Positions 40,375-51,622 of a DNA stretch of 64,000 nucleotides are shown piece after piece. The stretch is from Mastacembelus armatus (Eukaryota; Chordata; Actinopteri; Synbranchiformes; Mastacembelidae). Within the stretch, counting starts at the first letter, position 1, and each line of letters starts with the position of its first letter. The stretch covers positions 21,201,739 to 21,265,738 of the forward strand of contig NC_046648.1 of the NCBI RefSeq assembly GCF_900324485.2, read 5' to 3'. The notes beneath the pieces were generated by a model, which did no database searches, was not told where the DNA came from, and saw nothing but the letters and a program-made list of their open reading frames with translations. The translations under genes were made by a program, and so were the position numbers.

Positions 40375-43300
40375 ATGACTGTCCTCAAAGACAAAGGCGT
40401 CCCTGAGGTCACTGTGGCAGGTGACAGAAGGACCATGTTTCCACCTTTGGGTGAAATCCTCAAGACTCTTTGCTACAGTCATGGTTGGCGCTCATACCAG
40501 GGGCAGATGCAGACTAATGTTGCTACAACTATTGGGGTGAGAGGAACTGAAATATATTCACACAAAGCTACTAACTGTTGGTCTTCAGATGTTAAGCGTT
40601 AGATGATGAGACTTAATTGTCATTCGCAGATTATACAGATCTTGGTGGGTCTGTTCAACATTGGGCTTGGGCCAGGACGAACAAGCATACATCCTGGGGA
40701 CTTTGCCAGCTTGGGAGCTGCTTACTGGCTGGGTGCTGTGGTAAAATAATACCAGTCCTATGTTACATATTTATGTCTTTGAGCATACGGGGAATTGTAC
40801 ACAAATTGTATTGATTGTAAAATGATTCCAAAACAATGACAATAATGCGGTTGAGGGACATTAGAGAGCAAAATATATTTATGATATTAATTCCTGCTAA
40901 TATTACTGGTAAATAAAAATAGTTTCTGCAGGACTATCACTGATGTGAGATGTATGTTGGTCTCTCATCAGTTTATTGTGGTTGGAATCATGTCCATTTT
41001 GGCTGCACAGTTCCCTTCTTCCTGCTTGGTAAGTAAAATCCTCCGAACATCATTCAGTAATTGAAAGAAACGTTCACATTAACTACAAACAAACTTCAAA
41101 AATGTTAAATGCTACTTGAACTGCACTTAACTGAAGCAAATCTTTCCTTTCAGGTGGGCTTCACTGTGTTTATGAACATTGTTGGGGCAATATTTGCCAT
41201 TACTGGCATTGTGCTGTACACCATAGACCTGAGTGGTGCCTCTCTCCTCTGGATGTGTGACCAAAACAGGAGCAATGTTGCTCATTACCGCAACAACTGC
41301 AGAAATGTGGCACTCTTTGCTCAGGTAAGCATACCTCGAATATCAGACTTGACACAATCATGTACAGTGGGTACGGAAAGTATTCAGACCCCTTTAAATC
41401 TTTCACTCTTTGTGTCATTGCAGCCATTTGCCAAAATCAAAAAAGTTCATTTTATTTCTCATTAATGTACACTCAGCACCCCATCTTGACAGAAAAAACC
41501 AGAAATGTAGAAATTTTTGCAAATTTATTAAAAAAGAAAAACTGAAATATCACATGGTCATAAGTATTCAGACCCTGTGCTCAGTATTGAGTAGAAGCAC
41601 CCTTTTGAGCTAGTACAGCCATGAGTCTTCTTGGGAGTGATGCAACAAGTTTTTCACACCTGGATTTGGGGATCCTCTGCCATTCTTCCTTGCAGATCCT
41701 CTCCAGTTCTGTCAGGTTGGATGGTGAACGTTGGTGGACAGCCATTTTCAGGTCTCTCCAGAGATGCTCAATTGGGTTTAGGTCAGGGCTCTGGCTGGGC
41801 CAGTCAAGAACGGTCACAGAGTTGTTCTGATGCCACTCCTTTGTTATTTTAGCTGTGTGCTTAGGGTCATTGTCCTGTTGAAAGGTGAACCTTCGGCCCA
41901 GTCTGAGGTCCTGAGCACTCTGGAAGAGGTTTTTTTCCAGGATATCTCTGTACTTGGCCGCATTCATCTTTCCTTCAGTGCAACCAGTCGTCCTGTCCCT
42001 GCAGCTGAAAAACACCCCCACAACATGATGCTCCCACCACCATGTTTCACTGTAGGGATTGTATTGGACAGGTGATGAGCAGTGCCTGGTTTTCTCCACA
42101 CATACCGCTTAGAATTAACGCCAAAAAGTTCAATCTTGGTCTCATCAGACCAGAGAATCTTATTTCTCATAGTCTGGGAGTCCTTCATGTGTTTTTTGGC
42201 AAACTCTATGAGGGCTTCCATGTGTCTTGCACTGAGGAGAGGCTTCCGTCGGGCCACTCTGCCATAAAGCCCCGACTGGTGGAGGGCTGCAGTGATAGTT
42301 GACTTTGTGGAACTTTCTCCCATCTCCCTACTGCATCTCTGGAGCTCAGCCACAGTGATCTTTGGGTTCTTCTTTACCTCTCTCACCAAGGCTCTTCTCC
42401 CACGATTGCTCAGTTTGGCTGGACGGCCAGGTCTAGGAAGAGTTCTGGTCGTCCCAAACTTTTTCCATTTGAGGATTATGGAGGCCACTGTGCTCTTAGG
42501 AACCTTGAGTGCTGCAGAAATTCTTTTGTAACCTTGGCCAGATCTGTGCCTTGCCACAATTCTGTCTCTGAGCTCCTTGGGCAGTTCCTTCAACCTCATG
42601 ATTCTCATTTGCTCTGACATGCACTGTGAGCTGTAAGGTCTTATATAGACAGGTGTGTGCCTTTCCTAATCAAGTCCAATCAGTTTAATTAAACACAGCT
42701 GGACTCCAATGAAGGAGCAGAACCATCTCAAGGAGGATCAGAAGAAATGGACAGCATGTGAATTAAATATGAGTGTCACTGCAAAGGGTCTGAATACTTA
42801 TGACCATGTGATATTTCACTTTTTCTTTTTTAATAAATTTGCAAAAATTTCTACATTTCTGTTTTTTTCTGTCAAGATGGGGTGCTGAGTGTATATTAAT
42901 GAGAAATAAAATGAACATTTTTGATTTTGGCAAATGGCTGCAATGACACAAAGAGTGAAAAATTTAAAGGGGTCTGAATACTTTCCGTACCCACTGTATA
43001 TGGCATAATAATACATTTTCCTACTTCCTACTTGGCAAAAACATTGGCAATTTGTGACTATTCACTGAGTTGAATTTAAAATGTTTGATTTTCTCATTGG
43101 CCAGAATCTGTTAAGATCCATGGACATTTTGTTGATCATCCTGGCAGTTCTTCTGCTCTGCGTCAGCATTTGGTTTACTATTCTGGGCATCAAGGCTCTG
43201 ACAAGTGGGGTGAAGATGGAAGAGGTATGAACCAAAAAAAGATGCACTCATGTATTAGAGGACAGCTGGGTGGTACATTCAGAATAATAGTTACATTTCT

Positions 43301-43420
43301 GCTGTAGTGTTTCCTATTTGCAGAGTTAGTAAGACAATCAAAAGGTTCACTCTGTCATCTCTGTCCTGTTCCTGATTTACTAAGATGCTTTTCTGTTGTC
43401 AGGGTGACAAAGATGTTTAA
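40375..43420 (+). CDS. MS4A-family four-pass membrane protein, copy 2, 212 aa, with shortened tail
   Basis: Exons 40375-40536, 40630-40740, 40972-41028, 41154-41324, 43105-43224 and 43403-43420 are all phase 0, giving 212 aa. The four hydrophobic segments fall in the same exons as in copies 1 and 3: IIQILVGLFNIGLGPG, FIVVGIMSILAAQF, VFMNIVGAIFAITGIVLY and MDILLIILAVLLLCVSIWF. The TM3-TM4 loop keeps the cysteine pair (WMCDQ, NNCRN). The last exon gives only GDKDV before a stop. The next 16 codons are still clearly homologous to the copy-3 tail (both contain a LLTSP or LMTSP-type motif) and end at a second stop in the same place, so this tail has been cut short. Intron 4 has grown by a 1.6-kb Tc1 insertion on the opposite strand. 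Poly(A) signal at 43602-43607. Confidence 0.85.
41365..41580. repeat. Left terminal inverted repeat of the Tc1-like element
   Basis: About 216 bp, starting CAGTGGGTACGGAAAG. It contains the motif AAGTATTCAGACCC near both its outer and inner ends, the usual outer and inner direct repeats bound by Tc1 transposases of the IR/DR type. Confidence 0.9.
41581..42620 (-). pseudogene. Tc1-like transposase, one frameshift
   Basis: The start MSEQMRIMRLKEL lies at 42620 and the end ASTQY-stop at 41581, about 345 codons, the normal Tc1 size. The N-terminal half has the paired helix-turn-helix DNA-binding region with a GRPAKLS hook. The DDE catalytic domain keeps ILWSDETK, QQDNDPKHT and SPDLNPIEHLW. The reading frame shifts once near 41976-41986, between GTGRLV and EGKMNAAKY, so a full-length product is not expected. 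Otherwise few obvious changes are seen. Confidence 0.93.
42781..42996. repeat. Right terminal inverted repeat of the Tc1-like element
   Basis: Reverse complement of the left repeat with about 5-6 differences over about 216 bp. It ends CCGTACCCACTG next to TA. Confidence 0.9.
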
Positions 43421-43601
43421 GATCAGCTGCCCCAGTTGGATGAAGTTCTCCTGACTAGTCCCTGTGCGTAAAATCATTTTAGCTGAACACATGGAAGCTT
43501 GATGATGCAGCAAGTCATTGTAATGCTTTTATACATTGTAGCTGAAAGTAATCAAAGTTCGACGCTTCTTTCTTTGCCAATCAGTTTTCTGCTTGAATAA
43601 C

Positions 43602-43607
43602 AATAAA
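43602..43607 (+). terminator. Poly(A) signal of MS4A copy 2
   Basis: AATAAA about 180 bases after the stop codon. Confidence 0.55.
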
Positions 43608-43639
43608 CTACTGAAAGCTCTAAAAAGCTCATTGATGTT

Positions 43640-44300
43640 GCCCTTTTCATGGGAAATGTTCACTAATTAAAGTGCATTCACCTCAGAAATTCATCATTAT
43701 GGGTAAATGAAAACATGTGGTTTTAATGTAGTTTAAAGTATTCCATTTATACCAGATCTTTCAGGGTTCAGGTTCGAAGAAGTGATGACTGTACAAGCTG
43801 AACATAGCAGCCACACATGTTGGTGGTTTAAGACTGATGCATCCCCTTGGGGAGTAATAAATTACTTCTTCTTCTTCTAAAATGGTTTTTGCTAAAATCC
43901 TTAGTTAAACTTTTCACAGTAGTATCATAAAGTCAAAAATGCTTCTCATGCTGATTTTGCTCTGCTCTAATGTTGTTGTTGTTGAAATGTGCAGGAATAG
44001 TGATTTTCAGCAAATCTGTACATTTACTATAGGTTACAAGGATCAGTACTGAACATATAAAATAAAACCAAATCAAATATGTTAATAATATTTAGTTTTG
44101 AATATTATATAATAATTATATAAAGGAAAATGAGCAATTATTAGTTATTAATTATAATGTATGATTAAATTGTGGTGTTCATACTTTTATTCAAATAAAG
44201 GATCTATCATGGATTGAATGACTTCTTTTGTGCAAAAGTTTAAAAATAGTTTTTTGTTAATGATGCTTTTATTTTGAAGAAATCAAATGGGTGACAGGAA
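43640..44300. other. Spacer between MS4A copies 2 and 3
   Basis: AT-rich, no gene seen. A CTTCTTCTT-tailed stretch near 43830-43880 resembles the end of an old interspersed repeat. TAATGATGCTTTTATTTTG near 44259 recurs near 39980 upstream of copy 2, so the tandem duplication unit included upstream DNA. Confidence 0.45.
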
Positions 44301-44309
44301 ATATCAGTT

Positions 44310-44374
44310 TTATTGCTGCTGCCTGAAACCATTGACTGCAAAGCGACTGTGGTAGCAAGGCAGCATCAAACAAG
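44310..44374 (+). other. Probable non-coding first exon of MS4A copy 3
   Basis: The donor CAAG|GTGAGTTCTCTACACACA is nearly identical to that of copy 2. It would splice to the acceptor TTGCAG before 45467. The 5' end is a guess. Confidence 0.4.
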
Positions 44375-44795
44375 GTGAGTTCTCTACACACACATACACA
44401 AAAACATAATTACTAATCTGAACTTTGTAATTTGATGTTTATCGAGGTCTGAAATATTTTAATAGTGATATTAGTTTATAGTCTCCATGAAAGACTCAAG
44501 GGGGCTTTGGGTTAGGGTTTTTTTCTTTAATAATTCAAATCATTCAATTTTCAGTTTCAAGTTTCAGTAGCAAACATTTGATTTAAATTTTATACAATGG
44601 GAGTAAGGACATTTTGACCAGTGTTCACTTTCTGAAACACATTCAAAGGCCTGTTTCAGGGTTAAGAATTGGTTTTAGGTTTGAAGCTTGAATTCATTTT
44701 TGGTTGGGGTTAAGGTAAGATTGTTCATGGTTAGAGGTAAAGGGCTCGAGAATGCATTATGTTAATGAAGATAATAAAGGCAGATAATTGTACAA

Positions 44796-44814
44796 GTGTG
44801 TGTGTGTGTGTGTG
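44796..44814. repeat. TG microsatellite
   Basis: Perfect (GT)n run of about 19 bases in the long first intron of MS4A copy 3. Confidence 0.85.
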
Positions 44815-45475
44815 CGTCTTTGCTGCTAAGCCTGATTCCTCATTGTTGTTGAAATATTTGTTACTGTATGTCCCTTTTTGCATTATCATTAGATTAAGAG
44901 GCTGAGGTTGCAAACAGAAGGAAATGCAGAACCATTATTCTTGTTCTTGTTTCAGAACCTCACTGCATAACTTATTTCTCTTGCTGGTTCAGTAGAACTT
45001 ACTGACTATGTTGAAAAACACCTTATCACAGGTGTTAAATACCTCAAATAGCTTCTGGCTGATGTAGCTGTGAATGTGATTCCATAAAACCACAACCGAG
45101 GGGGGACTGCTGCATAAAACAGCAGCAAATACTCTGCTTCATGACAACTAAAGCCTGTGGAAGATATTTATAGTCGGTCAATCAGAAAGTTACAGGGATT
45201 TTTAAAGGAGCACTGCATACATTATAATCTAAGACTGCAGCTGGGTTTTTGAAGTTGTTAATGCAGACTTGTTGTATTCTAGATTAAAGTTAAGTAAGTA
45301 AATAATTTCTTTGATAAAATGTCCATGAAACTTTCTTCTCTATGTGTATTTGTGTTGTTTACTTTGTGAATTATTTGTGACTTGCTCAGCTTCCCAATTG
45401 TATTAATAAAGTACACTCTGTCCTTCATCCAACCATTTGTTCTCAAATCTCCATATTGTGTTGCAGGTGTGACAG

Positions 45476-47608
45476 ATGTCCATGGCTGTCCTCAAAGACA
45501 AGGCAGTGACTGAGGTCACAGTGGCGGCTGACAGTAAGAACACGTTTCCGCTGCTGTGCAAAATCCTCAAGACTCTTTGCTGCAGTTCAGTGTGCTGCTC
45601 AGAGTACAAGGGGCTAATGCAGACCAGTGTGGCTGCAGCTCTTGGGGTGAGGGATAATTAAATGTATTTATTCATGAGACGTGTTAAGTTATGGTCTGAA
45701 GATTTTAGCTTTTGTGGAAGATGATAAGATTTTATTGTTTGAAATCTCTTCCAGACTATACAGATCATGGTGGGCCTGTTCAACATTGGACTTGGGCCAG
45801 GACGAACAAGCACCCATCCTGGGGATTTGACCAGTTTGAGGGCTGCTTACTGGCTGGGTGCTCTGGTAAATTCATTGTTATGTTAATGTTACCCTTAATG
45901 ATTTTATGGCATTTTTGCTTAGAAGATAATGACATTTACTGACACTAGAAAGTGTCACTGCTTAATGAGAAACAAGTTGTCAAGTTTACGCTACACTGAC
46001 ATGGTTCTTTTCCCTGAAGGCAATGAAACACACGACAACTTTGTACCGAGTATCTGTCTGCAAGTGAAAACGCCTCAGTTGCAAACGGAGAGAAGAGAGT
46101 TTCTTCTCTCCCCATGCGACTTTCACCCTTCTTCTCCTTTTCACTTAGCAGTCCTTTATTTGTATAGTGGGGAACAAAACCAGACAGGATACTTGGGTGC
46201 AATAAAACTTCAGTTCATCATGGGTCATAAGGTTATGGAGGTCAGCTGGAGAAACAGACCTCTCACATAAACATCCTATCTTCAGATCTAATTCCACAAT
46301 GGCAACAATTTGAACTTTTGTCCTTATAACCCCAACACAAGTCATGGTAGTATATAACTAACCACGTAGAATTAGTTGTCTTACCTTTTTTCCAATGAGC
46401 TGTCTGCTGTCCTCTCTTCAGTACACTGCAACTGGAATCCTGTCACTCCTTGTTGGCCGGTACCCCTCTCTTTGCTTGGTAAGTAAAGTCTAAGACAGAA
46501 ACTAAAAAGCTACAGTTTATTAATGTGACATATGAGACACTACTGAAGACATGAATCTTTCCTTAGGTGGGCTTCGCCGTGTTTGTGAACATAGTCGGAT
46601 CTATCTTTGCTATCGTCGGCATTGTGCTGTATGCCACTGACCTGAGAGATGCCTCTGTCATCTGGATGTGTAACAGCCCCAATGCTGCTGATTATAAAGA
46701 CAACTGCATTAATGTGGCGTACTTTGCACAGGTAAGCAAAACAAAACAAAACAAAGTGTCTCTCAGTAAAAATTATTATTTTGTGTTTTGAAAGCTCAGT
46801 AGTTTCCTGAACTCCTTAGCAAACCTTGCTCAAACTGGAGTAAATAACTGCTTGACTGGGAACTATTTTCATTAACGGATTAATGCACATTTTTTAGAGT
46901 CACAGCAGCAGAATGGTGTATGTGGGATTGGCTTGAAATAAACTAGTATGTGTATTTATGCTAATGACCAACATGTTGCTGCATGTAGCTGTGTGGGTCA
47001 CAGGTGTTTTAATAATTTGTGGACAACAGTGGAGCTTTGTAGCACAGAGACAAGATGTTCATGTACTGTACTGTAAATATTGCATATATCAGCCTTTTCT
47101 ACAGCTCAATAGTTATAAAAGCATTCGATAAAGTTTTTAGAATTTAATTTAAATCTGAGTTTTGCAGTTTCACTGTTTTGCAGTGTAAATCATTAATACT
47201 TACATTTTAAAGTGAAATCATTTGCCGCTTTTTTCTTATCGGTCAGAGTTTGTTGACGGGTATGGACATTACCTTGATTGTCCTGGCTGTTCTCCAGCTG
47301 TGTGTCTGCATTAGTTTTGCTGTTCTGGGCATCCGGGCTTTGGCCAATAGAAAGAAGAAAGAGGTATGGACCAAGACAAACACACAGAATCATAACAGAA
47401 GTTTAAGAATAGGAGTACTCCTACTGTAGAGGCCATTGGACATAACTGCCCCAGTTAAATCCAGTTAAGACGTTTAAGTTAAGGGTTTACACTTCTCATC
47501 CTTATTGTGAAGGGATTAAAGATTGTTCTGTGTCAGCAGGGTGGCAGACCTGTTGGGATTTACCAGGCAGTGTTGAAGGAAGTCCTCATGACCAGTCCTG
47601 GTGCTTAA
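45476..47608 (+). CDS. MS4A-family four-pass membrane protein, copy 3, 229 aa
   Basis: Exons 45476-45646, 45755-45865, 46422-46478, 46567-46731, 47247-47363 and 47540-47608 are all phase 0, giving 229 aa. TM segments are TIQIMVGLFNIGLGPG, YTATGILSLLVG, VNIVGSIFAIVGIVLYATD and ITLIVLAVLQLCVCISFAVLG. The extracellular TM3-TM4 loop has a Cys pair (MCNSP, DNCIN). The tail has a basic ANRKKKE stretch and ends LMTSPGA. Copies 2 and 3 are most alike in exons 2 and 4 and least alike in exon 3 (9 of 19 residues the same), as if exon 3 evolved faster. The last acceptor reads CAGCAG, allowing a one-residue (Gln) NAGNAG variant starting at 47537. A second Met two codons downstream matches the start of copy 2. 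Poly(A) signal at 47912. Confidence 0.88.
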
Positions 47609-47911
47609 AATCAGGAGGGTAATTCTGATGGCTTTGATGGTTGACATTTGTGGTTTTGATGGTTGACACAGAAAGGTTTCTTAACTTAAAATCTTCTTAA
47701 ATCCTAAATCTTCTTAACTTAAAAACTTAAGATCTTAAAAATATGGTGGTGATTATAAGGTACATCTACATAATTTAAAGAAACATCAAGATGATTTTTG
47801 TTGTAAAACACTCAATTCTATGCTACTGTTCTCCACATCCCACTGTTTTAAAAAAAAAAATCAAACCTCCTGTGCTAAGTGCCTTCTGGTCACATGTTAC
47901 ATGCATTTTTA

Positions 47912-47917
47912 AATAAA
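47912..47917 (+). terminator. Poly(A) signal of MS4A copy 3
   Basis: AATAAA about 300 bases after the stop codon. Confidence 0.5.
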
Positions 47918-48744
47918 ACACCATTCAAGTCTGATCTTCATTGCACTGATGTATCCATGTTAAATCATTTTCTTCCATTGCTTTAACCTGTGATGACAAT
48001 GTTTGCCACAAGGTGGTAGTCTTGTTTTAAATTCACACACGTACCTGCACAACACACTCTTAATTTACTATGTAGAACAAAATGTATTCACCAGCATCTC
48101 CAAACCTGACTTCATGAAATTTGACTATAATTTCTGGTATGAATGTTTTAGGTTTTATTTGCATCCTCAGAAACATTCACTGCTTGATTTGATTTGAGTT
48201 TTAGCTTTACGGAATTTGTCAAGCCTTCATTTTAAAGGTGCAATACCTTAGAGACAGTTTTAGTATTTCTGAAAACATGTGTGAGCTCACAGGACTTCTC
48301 TCACAACTGATTTTGAATTCTTGGAAAGTGTAGCCCAACAAAAATCTGCACATGACAGAGGCACCTGTTCTGTTTCTATTCAGACACTAATATTCAGTTC
48401 TCATGAAATTCCCAGCAGGTGCCTGGAGCGTACTTGTTGATTCATGTTGAATTCCTGTTTCAAAACACAGTTGCAAACACACCGAATAGCTTAGCGCAGA
48501 GCCACAGGTATGTCTGTGTTTATCATGTATTGCTGTCTCAATCCTGAAAAGTCATACAGACATACTTAATTTGTATTAAAAGGAAGCTTGTAGCTCCCAG
48601 TGGCACACTTCAAAATACAATTGGAATCTGATATTACTCAAAAATTGTTTGACAGGTCTTTTGTAACTAAGATTAACACTAGACAACAGCTACAGTCATC
48701 ATCGGCTTTTTAACTGAATAGGAAAAAAAGGTTCTGACTTGTGA

Positions 48745-48885
48745 GCAGTGTTGGCCTGAAGCTTAAAGAAGCTGACCTGTGAACAGCTGCTGGTTTGAAT
48801 CCTGGACCAGTTTGAAAAATCTCTCTCAGAAAAGTGAAAGAACCATAAATGCTCCACACTCATTATCCCGCTGAGGTGCTGTATT
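48745..48885 (+). mobile_element. tRNA-derived SINE remnant
   Basis: It has a polymerase III A-box-like TGGCCTGAAGC (48752-48762) and a B-box GGTTTGAATCC (48792-48802) spaced about 40 bases apart, as in a tRNA head. They are followed by GAAAGTGAAAGAACC and the CACACTC...CCGCTGAGGTGCTGT body typical of a common percomorph SINE. A few bases of the tRNA arm are missing, so it is an old inactive copy. Confidence 0.65.
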
Positions 48886-51601
48886 ACTCCTATTATTTTT
48901 GTCATATTGTATTGCTTATGAAGTTGTTTTGTTTTATGATTTTTATTTTACTAATGAAATATCCAGAAGTCACTTACATGCATCAGAGCACATTAACATT
49001 CGAACTTTGTTTCACACAGTTTTCATCAGTCGTTAAAAGAAATTAAACTGCACAATGGGAGATAAACCAGTCTGAAGAGGTGGAGATAATGACTTAAGGC
49101 TTTGCATAGTTGTCCTGGCTTCAATGTCATGGCTCATACGGTTTTTAAAAACAAGACGCTAAAGAAGCCCCAGGTTATATTTTGAAAAAAATGGCAGACC
49201 CAGAGTCACTGTGATACTTCCTCTAAAGCTCCATAGCTTTGACACATAGTTAGACAGCAGTGCCACATAAGCTTGTTGGGTCTTGCCCAGACATTGGAAT
49301 GTAAGCAGCGAGGACAGAGGCTCATAGTGGTGAAGGGGACCAGGAGGTGCAGTATGAAAACATGTTGTTTGAAGGTGGAGAGAATAAGTGAAGGACTGTC
49401 GCTCTCCTTGCAAATTTCTCTTGGATCTTGGTTTAGTTGATGCCAACGCCTAAGCCATAACATTAATTATAAGATAATTTAGATCAACAAAGCACTTTAA
49501 ACCTGAATTAGCTGATTTTTGGTCACCATGGTGGCAGTGCAGTAAACTGTGAACATAATCTGGTATTATCATTTAAAGACATGACACTGAGCTAAAAAAA
49601 AAAGAAAGAAAACTGCTCTGTAGACCTGAGGTGATAATTATCTGGGTGTGTCACTGCAAACATCAACTTTTCACATTCTGAAATATTGAGTAGAGCAGCT
49701 TTAACTTTTAATCCAAAAATCTATGGGTTAATAGGTACTTGATTGGTGCTGTGTGCTCCATGTAGTATGAATGAAATGTTCTGTTGAGAAACAGCTTTGT
49801 GACTCTATCAGAAACTTTAGATACAAGACAGAAAAAGTCATTTTTAATATTTACTGTAATAATTTAACATTACGAAAAGGCTAACTTATCTAATTTTAGA
49901 ATTTTATTTGCAAAACCAACTAACCCCTATCTAGTACTGAAGTTTGGATGTAAGCTACAGCAGCGGATCCACAAAGAAATCCTTCAAAGGACAACCAAGA
50001 ACTCCAACACTGACCCGACATGGGAGTGGATTAGTAGCTCACTGGGTTTTCTTTGACATCACTTTCACTTCAATCAGCATCAACAAACTGTTCCAGGTTC
50101 CTCATGAAAGAAACCCAACATATTGTTTCTTAATATTAAACTGAACTGCATTTAGAGCTCTGAGCAGATGCTGCATTTCAGAGTCCAGGCTCCTCCCCTG
50201 CATCAGCTGACCTGCACCATCTGATGAAAATATGTAGTTTTTTAAAATCAAAATATCTGCTATTTTCATTGAGACTGAATTAAGTCAGAGTTAAGGGTAA
50301 CACTGATGTGGTGGGTGACCGTACAATGTACTCCTGCAAGGCGGGCGAATCTTTTCGTTGCCACGTGATGTTTTTCTGCGTTCCTGAGATCACCTGATGG
50401 GCCGGTCTCAATGCAGGGCTGTGTGGCCAAATCATATTCATGGAGGAGCAATTCTGGTCTGATTAAAAACATCACTTTGCCTATTCAATAGTTTTATGTC
50501 AGCAGACCTTTAACCCACCTGGGTGTAGACAGACACCAGCCTGTAGAAGCCCTTCTTTACAGAGGGAGGATAGAACTGCACTAGCACAACCTTTGCTATA
50601 TCTTTTAACTCAGAGAGTGTTATTGAGATCCTATCTATGTGACTATCTGAGCCTGTCTGATCCCATCTGTTTCTGATGTTGCCTTGTATTTTCTTCTTTT
50701 TTATAAGTCTTTGGGTTGGTACATCATTCCCCATATGGGTCCCATTGAGTCCAAAACCCTTTCTTCAAGGTCAAGGTTGAGGCCAAAATTAATATGTAAA
50801 ATCATGTGAATTTTAGGGCTCACAAATAAATAATCCAAATAGAATTAAAATACAAACAAGAGTATTAAATATACTAAATTTATGACAACTGATTGATATC
50901 CACATGCAGAGGGTGTGCCTCATTCCCTAAGAGCCCTACAGGATATTGAGAGCAGAGCATAACAAACTCAATCCACTATTGCGTTTCAGGACATATCCGA
51001 GGTCTTCTGGGCAATCAATTTATCTTCCCTTCATCAGATTAATTGGCATCATATATGGTTTTAATTTACAGCCACTTCAATGCAACAGACACAAGTTGTC
51101 ATCACTGACATAGCATTACCTTTTAAGCACATATGAGAGTATGTTAGCAAATACAGTAGCTGCTTATTAACAGATCCAGCAGGAATAGAACATCATGGGC
51201 CTCCTCTCTATTCCCTTGCTTTTAGCTCTGTTTTTGGTCTGCACCAACCCCTGAGGCAGTTACAGTATCTCTCTGTGAGTCGTTAACAGTTTGGTGCAGG
51301 ACAGGTAATGTACTGTGGGATTTTTCTTTTTTTCTTTTGTTTTTATGTAAGCAGCAGAAAACTAAACAATGAGCTGGAAGTGACTATAGAGCTCTGTAAA
51401 GATTCAGGTGATAATTCTCTGTTCACCACTATAAGTGACTCTTTTTACACTGTCATCTGATACTGTTAGCTTTAGTCATTGTGTAATGAATCTTTTTTGC
51501 AGACCTACTGTGATTCTTATCAACAGCTATTGCCTGAGAGAAGTCACAAGAGAAGTCATCTTTGATCTGTATTGGATAATACTACTGTTGACTAGTCACA
51601 A

Positions 51602-51622
51602 ATATATATATATATATATATA
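51602..51622. repeat. AT microsatellite
   Basis: Perfect (AT)n run of about 20 bases. Confidence 0.85.

Larger units (their letters stand above)
41365..42996 (-). mobile_element. Tc1-like DNA transposon, full length with long terminal inverted repeats
   Basis: A complete Tc1/mariner-superfamily element of 1632 bp inserted in intron 4 of MS4A copy 2. It is flanked by the expected TA target duplication (41363-41364 and 42997-42998). The inverted repeats of about 216 bp start CAGTGGGTACGGAAAG and differ at only about 5-6 positions by eye, suggesting a fairly recent insertion. The transposase is on the minus strand, antisense to the host gene. Confidence 0.95.

Noticed and set aside
40617-40814. 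Open frame with repeated TDLGGSVQHWAWARTNKH-type peptide (also near 45712)
   Set aside because: An alternative frame of MS4A exon 2. It recurs only because copies 2 and 3 are similar at the DNA level.
49159-49463. Two overlapping 85-95-codon minus-strand frames
   Set aside because: No recognisable motif, two frames equally open, no poly(A) or splice support. Could be part of an unnamed repeat.
50330-50480. GC-rich block considered as a small structured RNA
   Set aside because: Does not match the snRNA, 7SK or tRNA features I know; no promoter elements seen.
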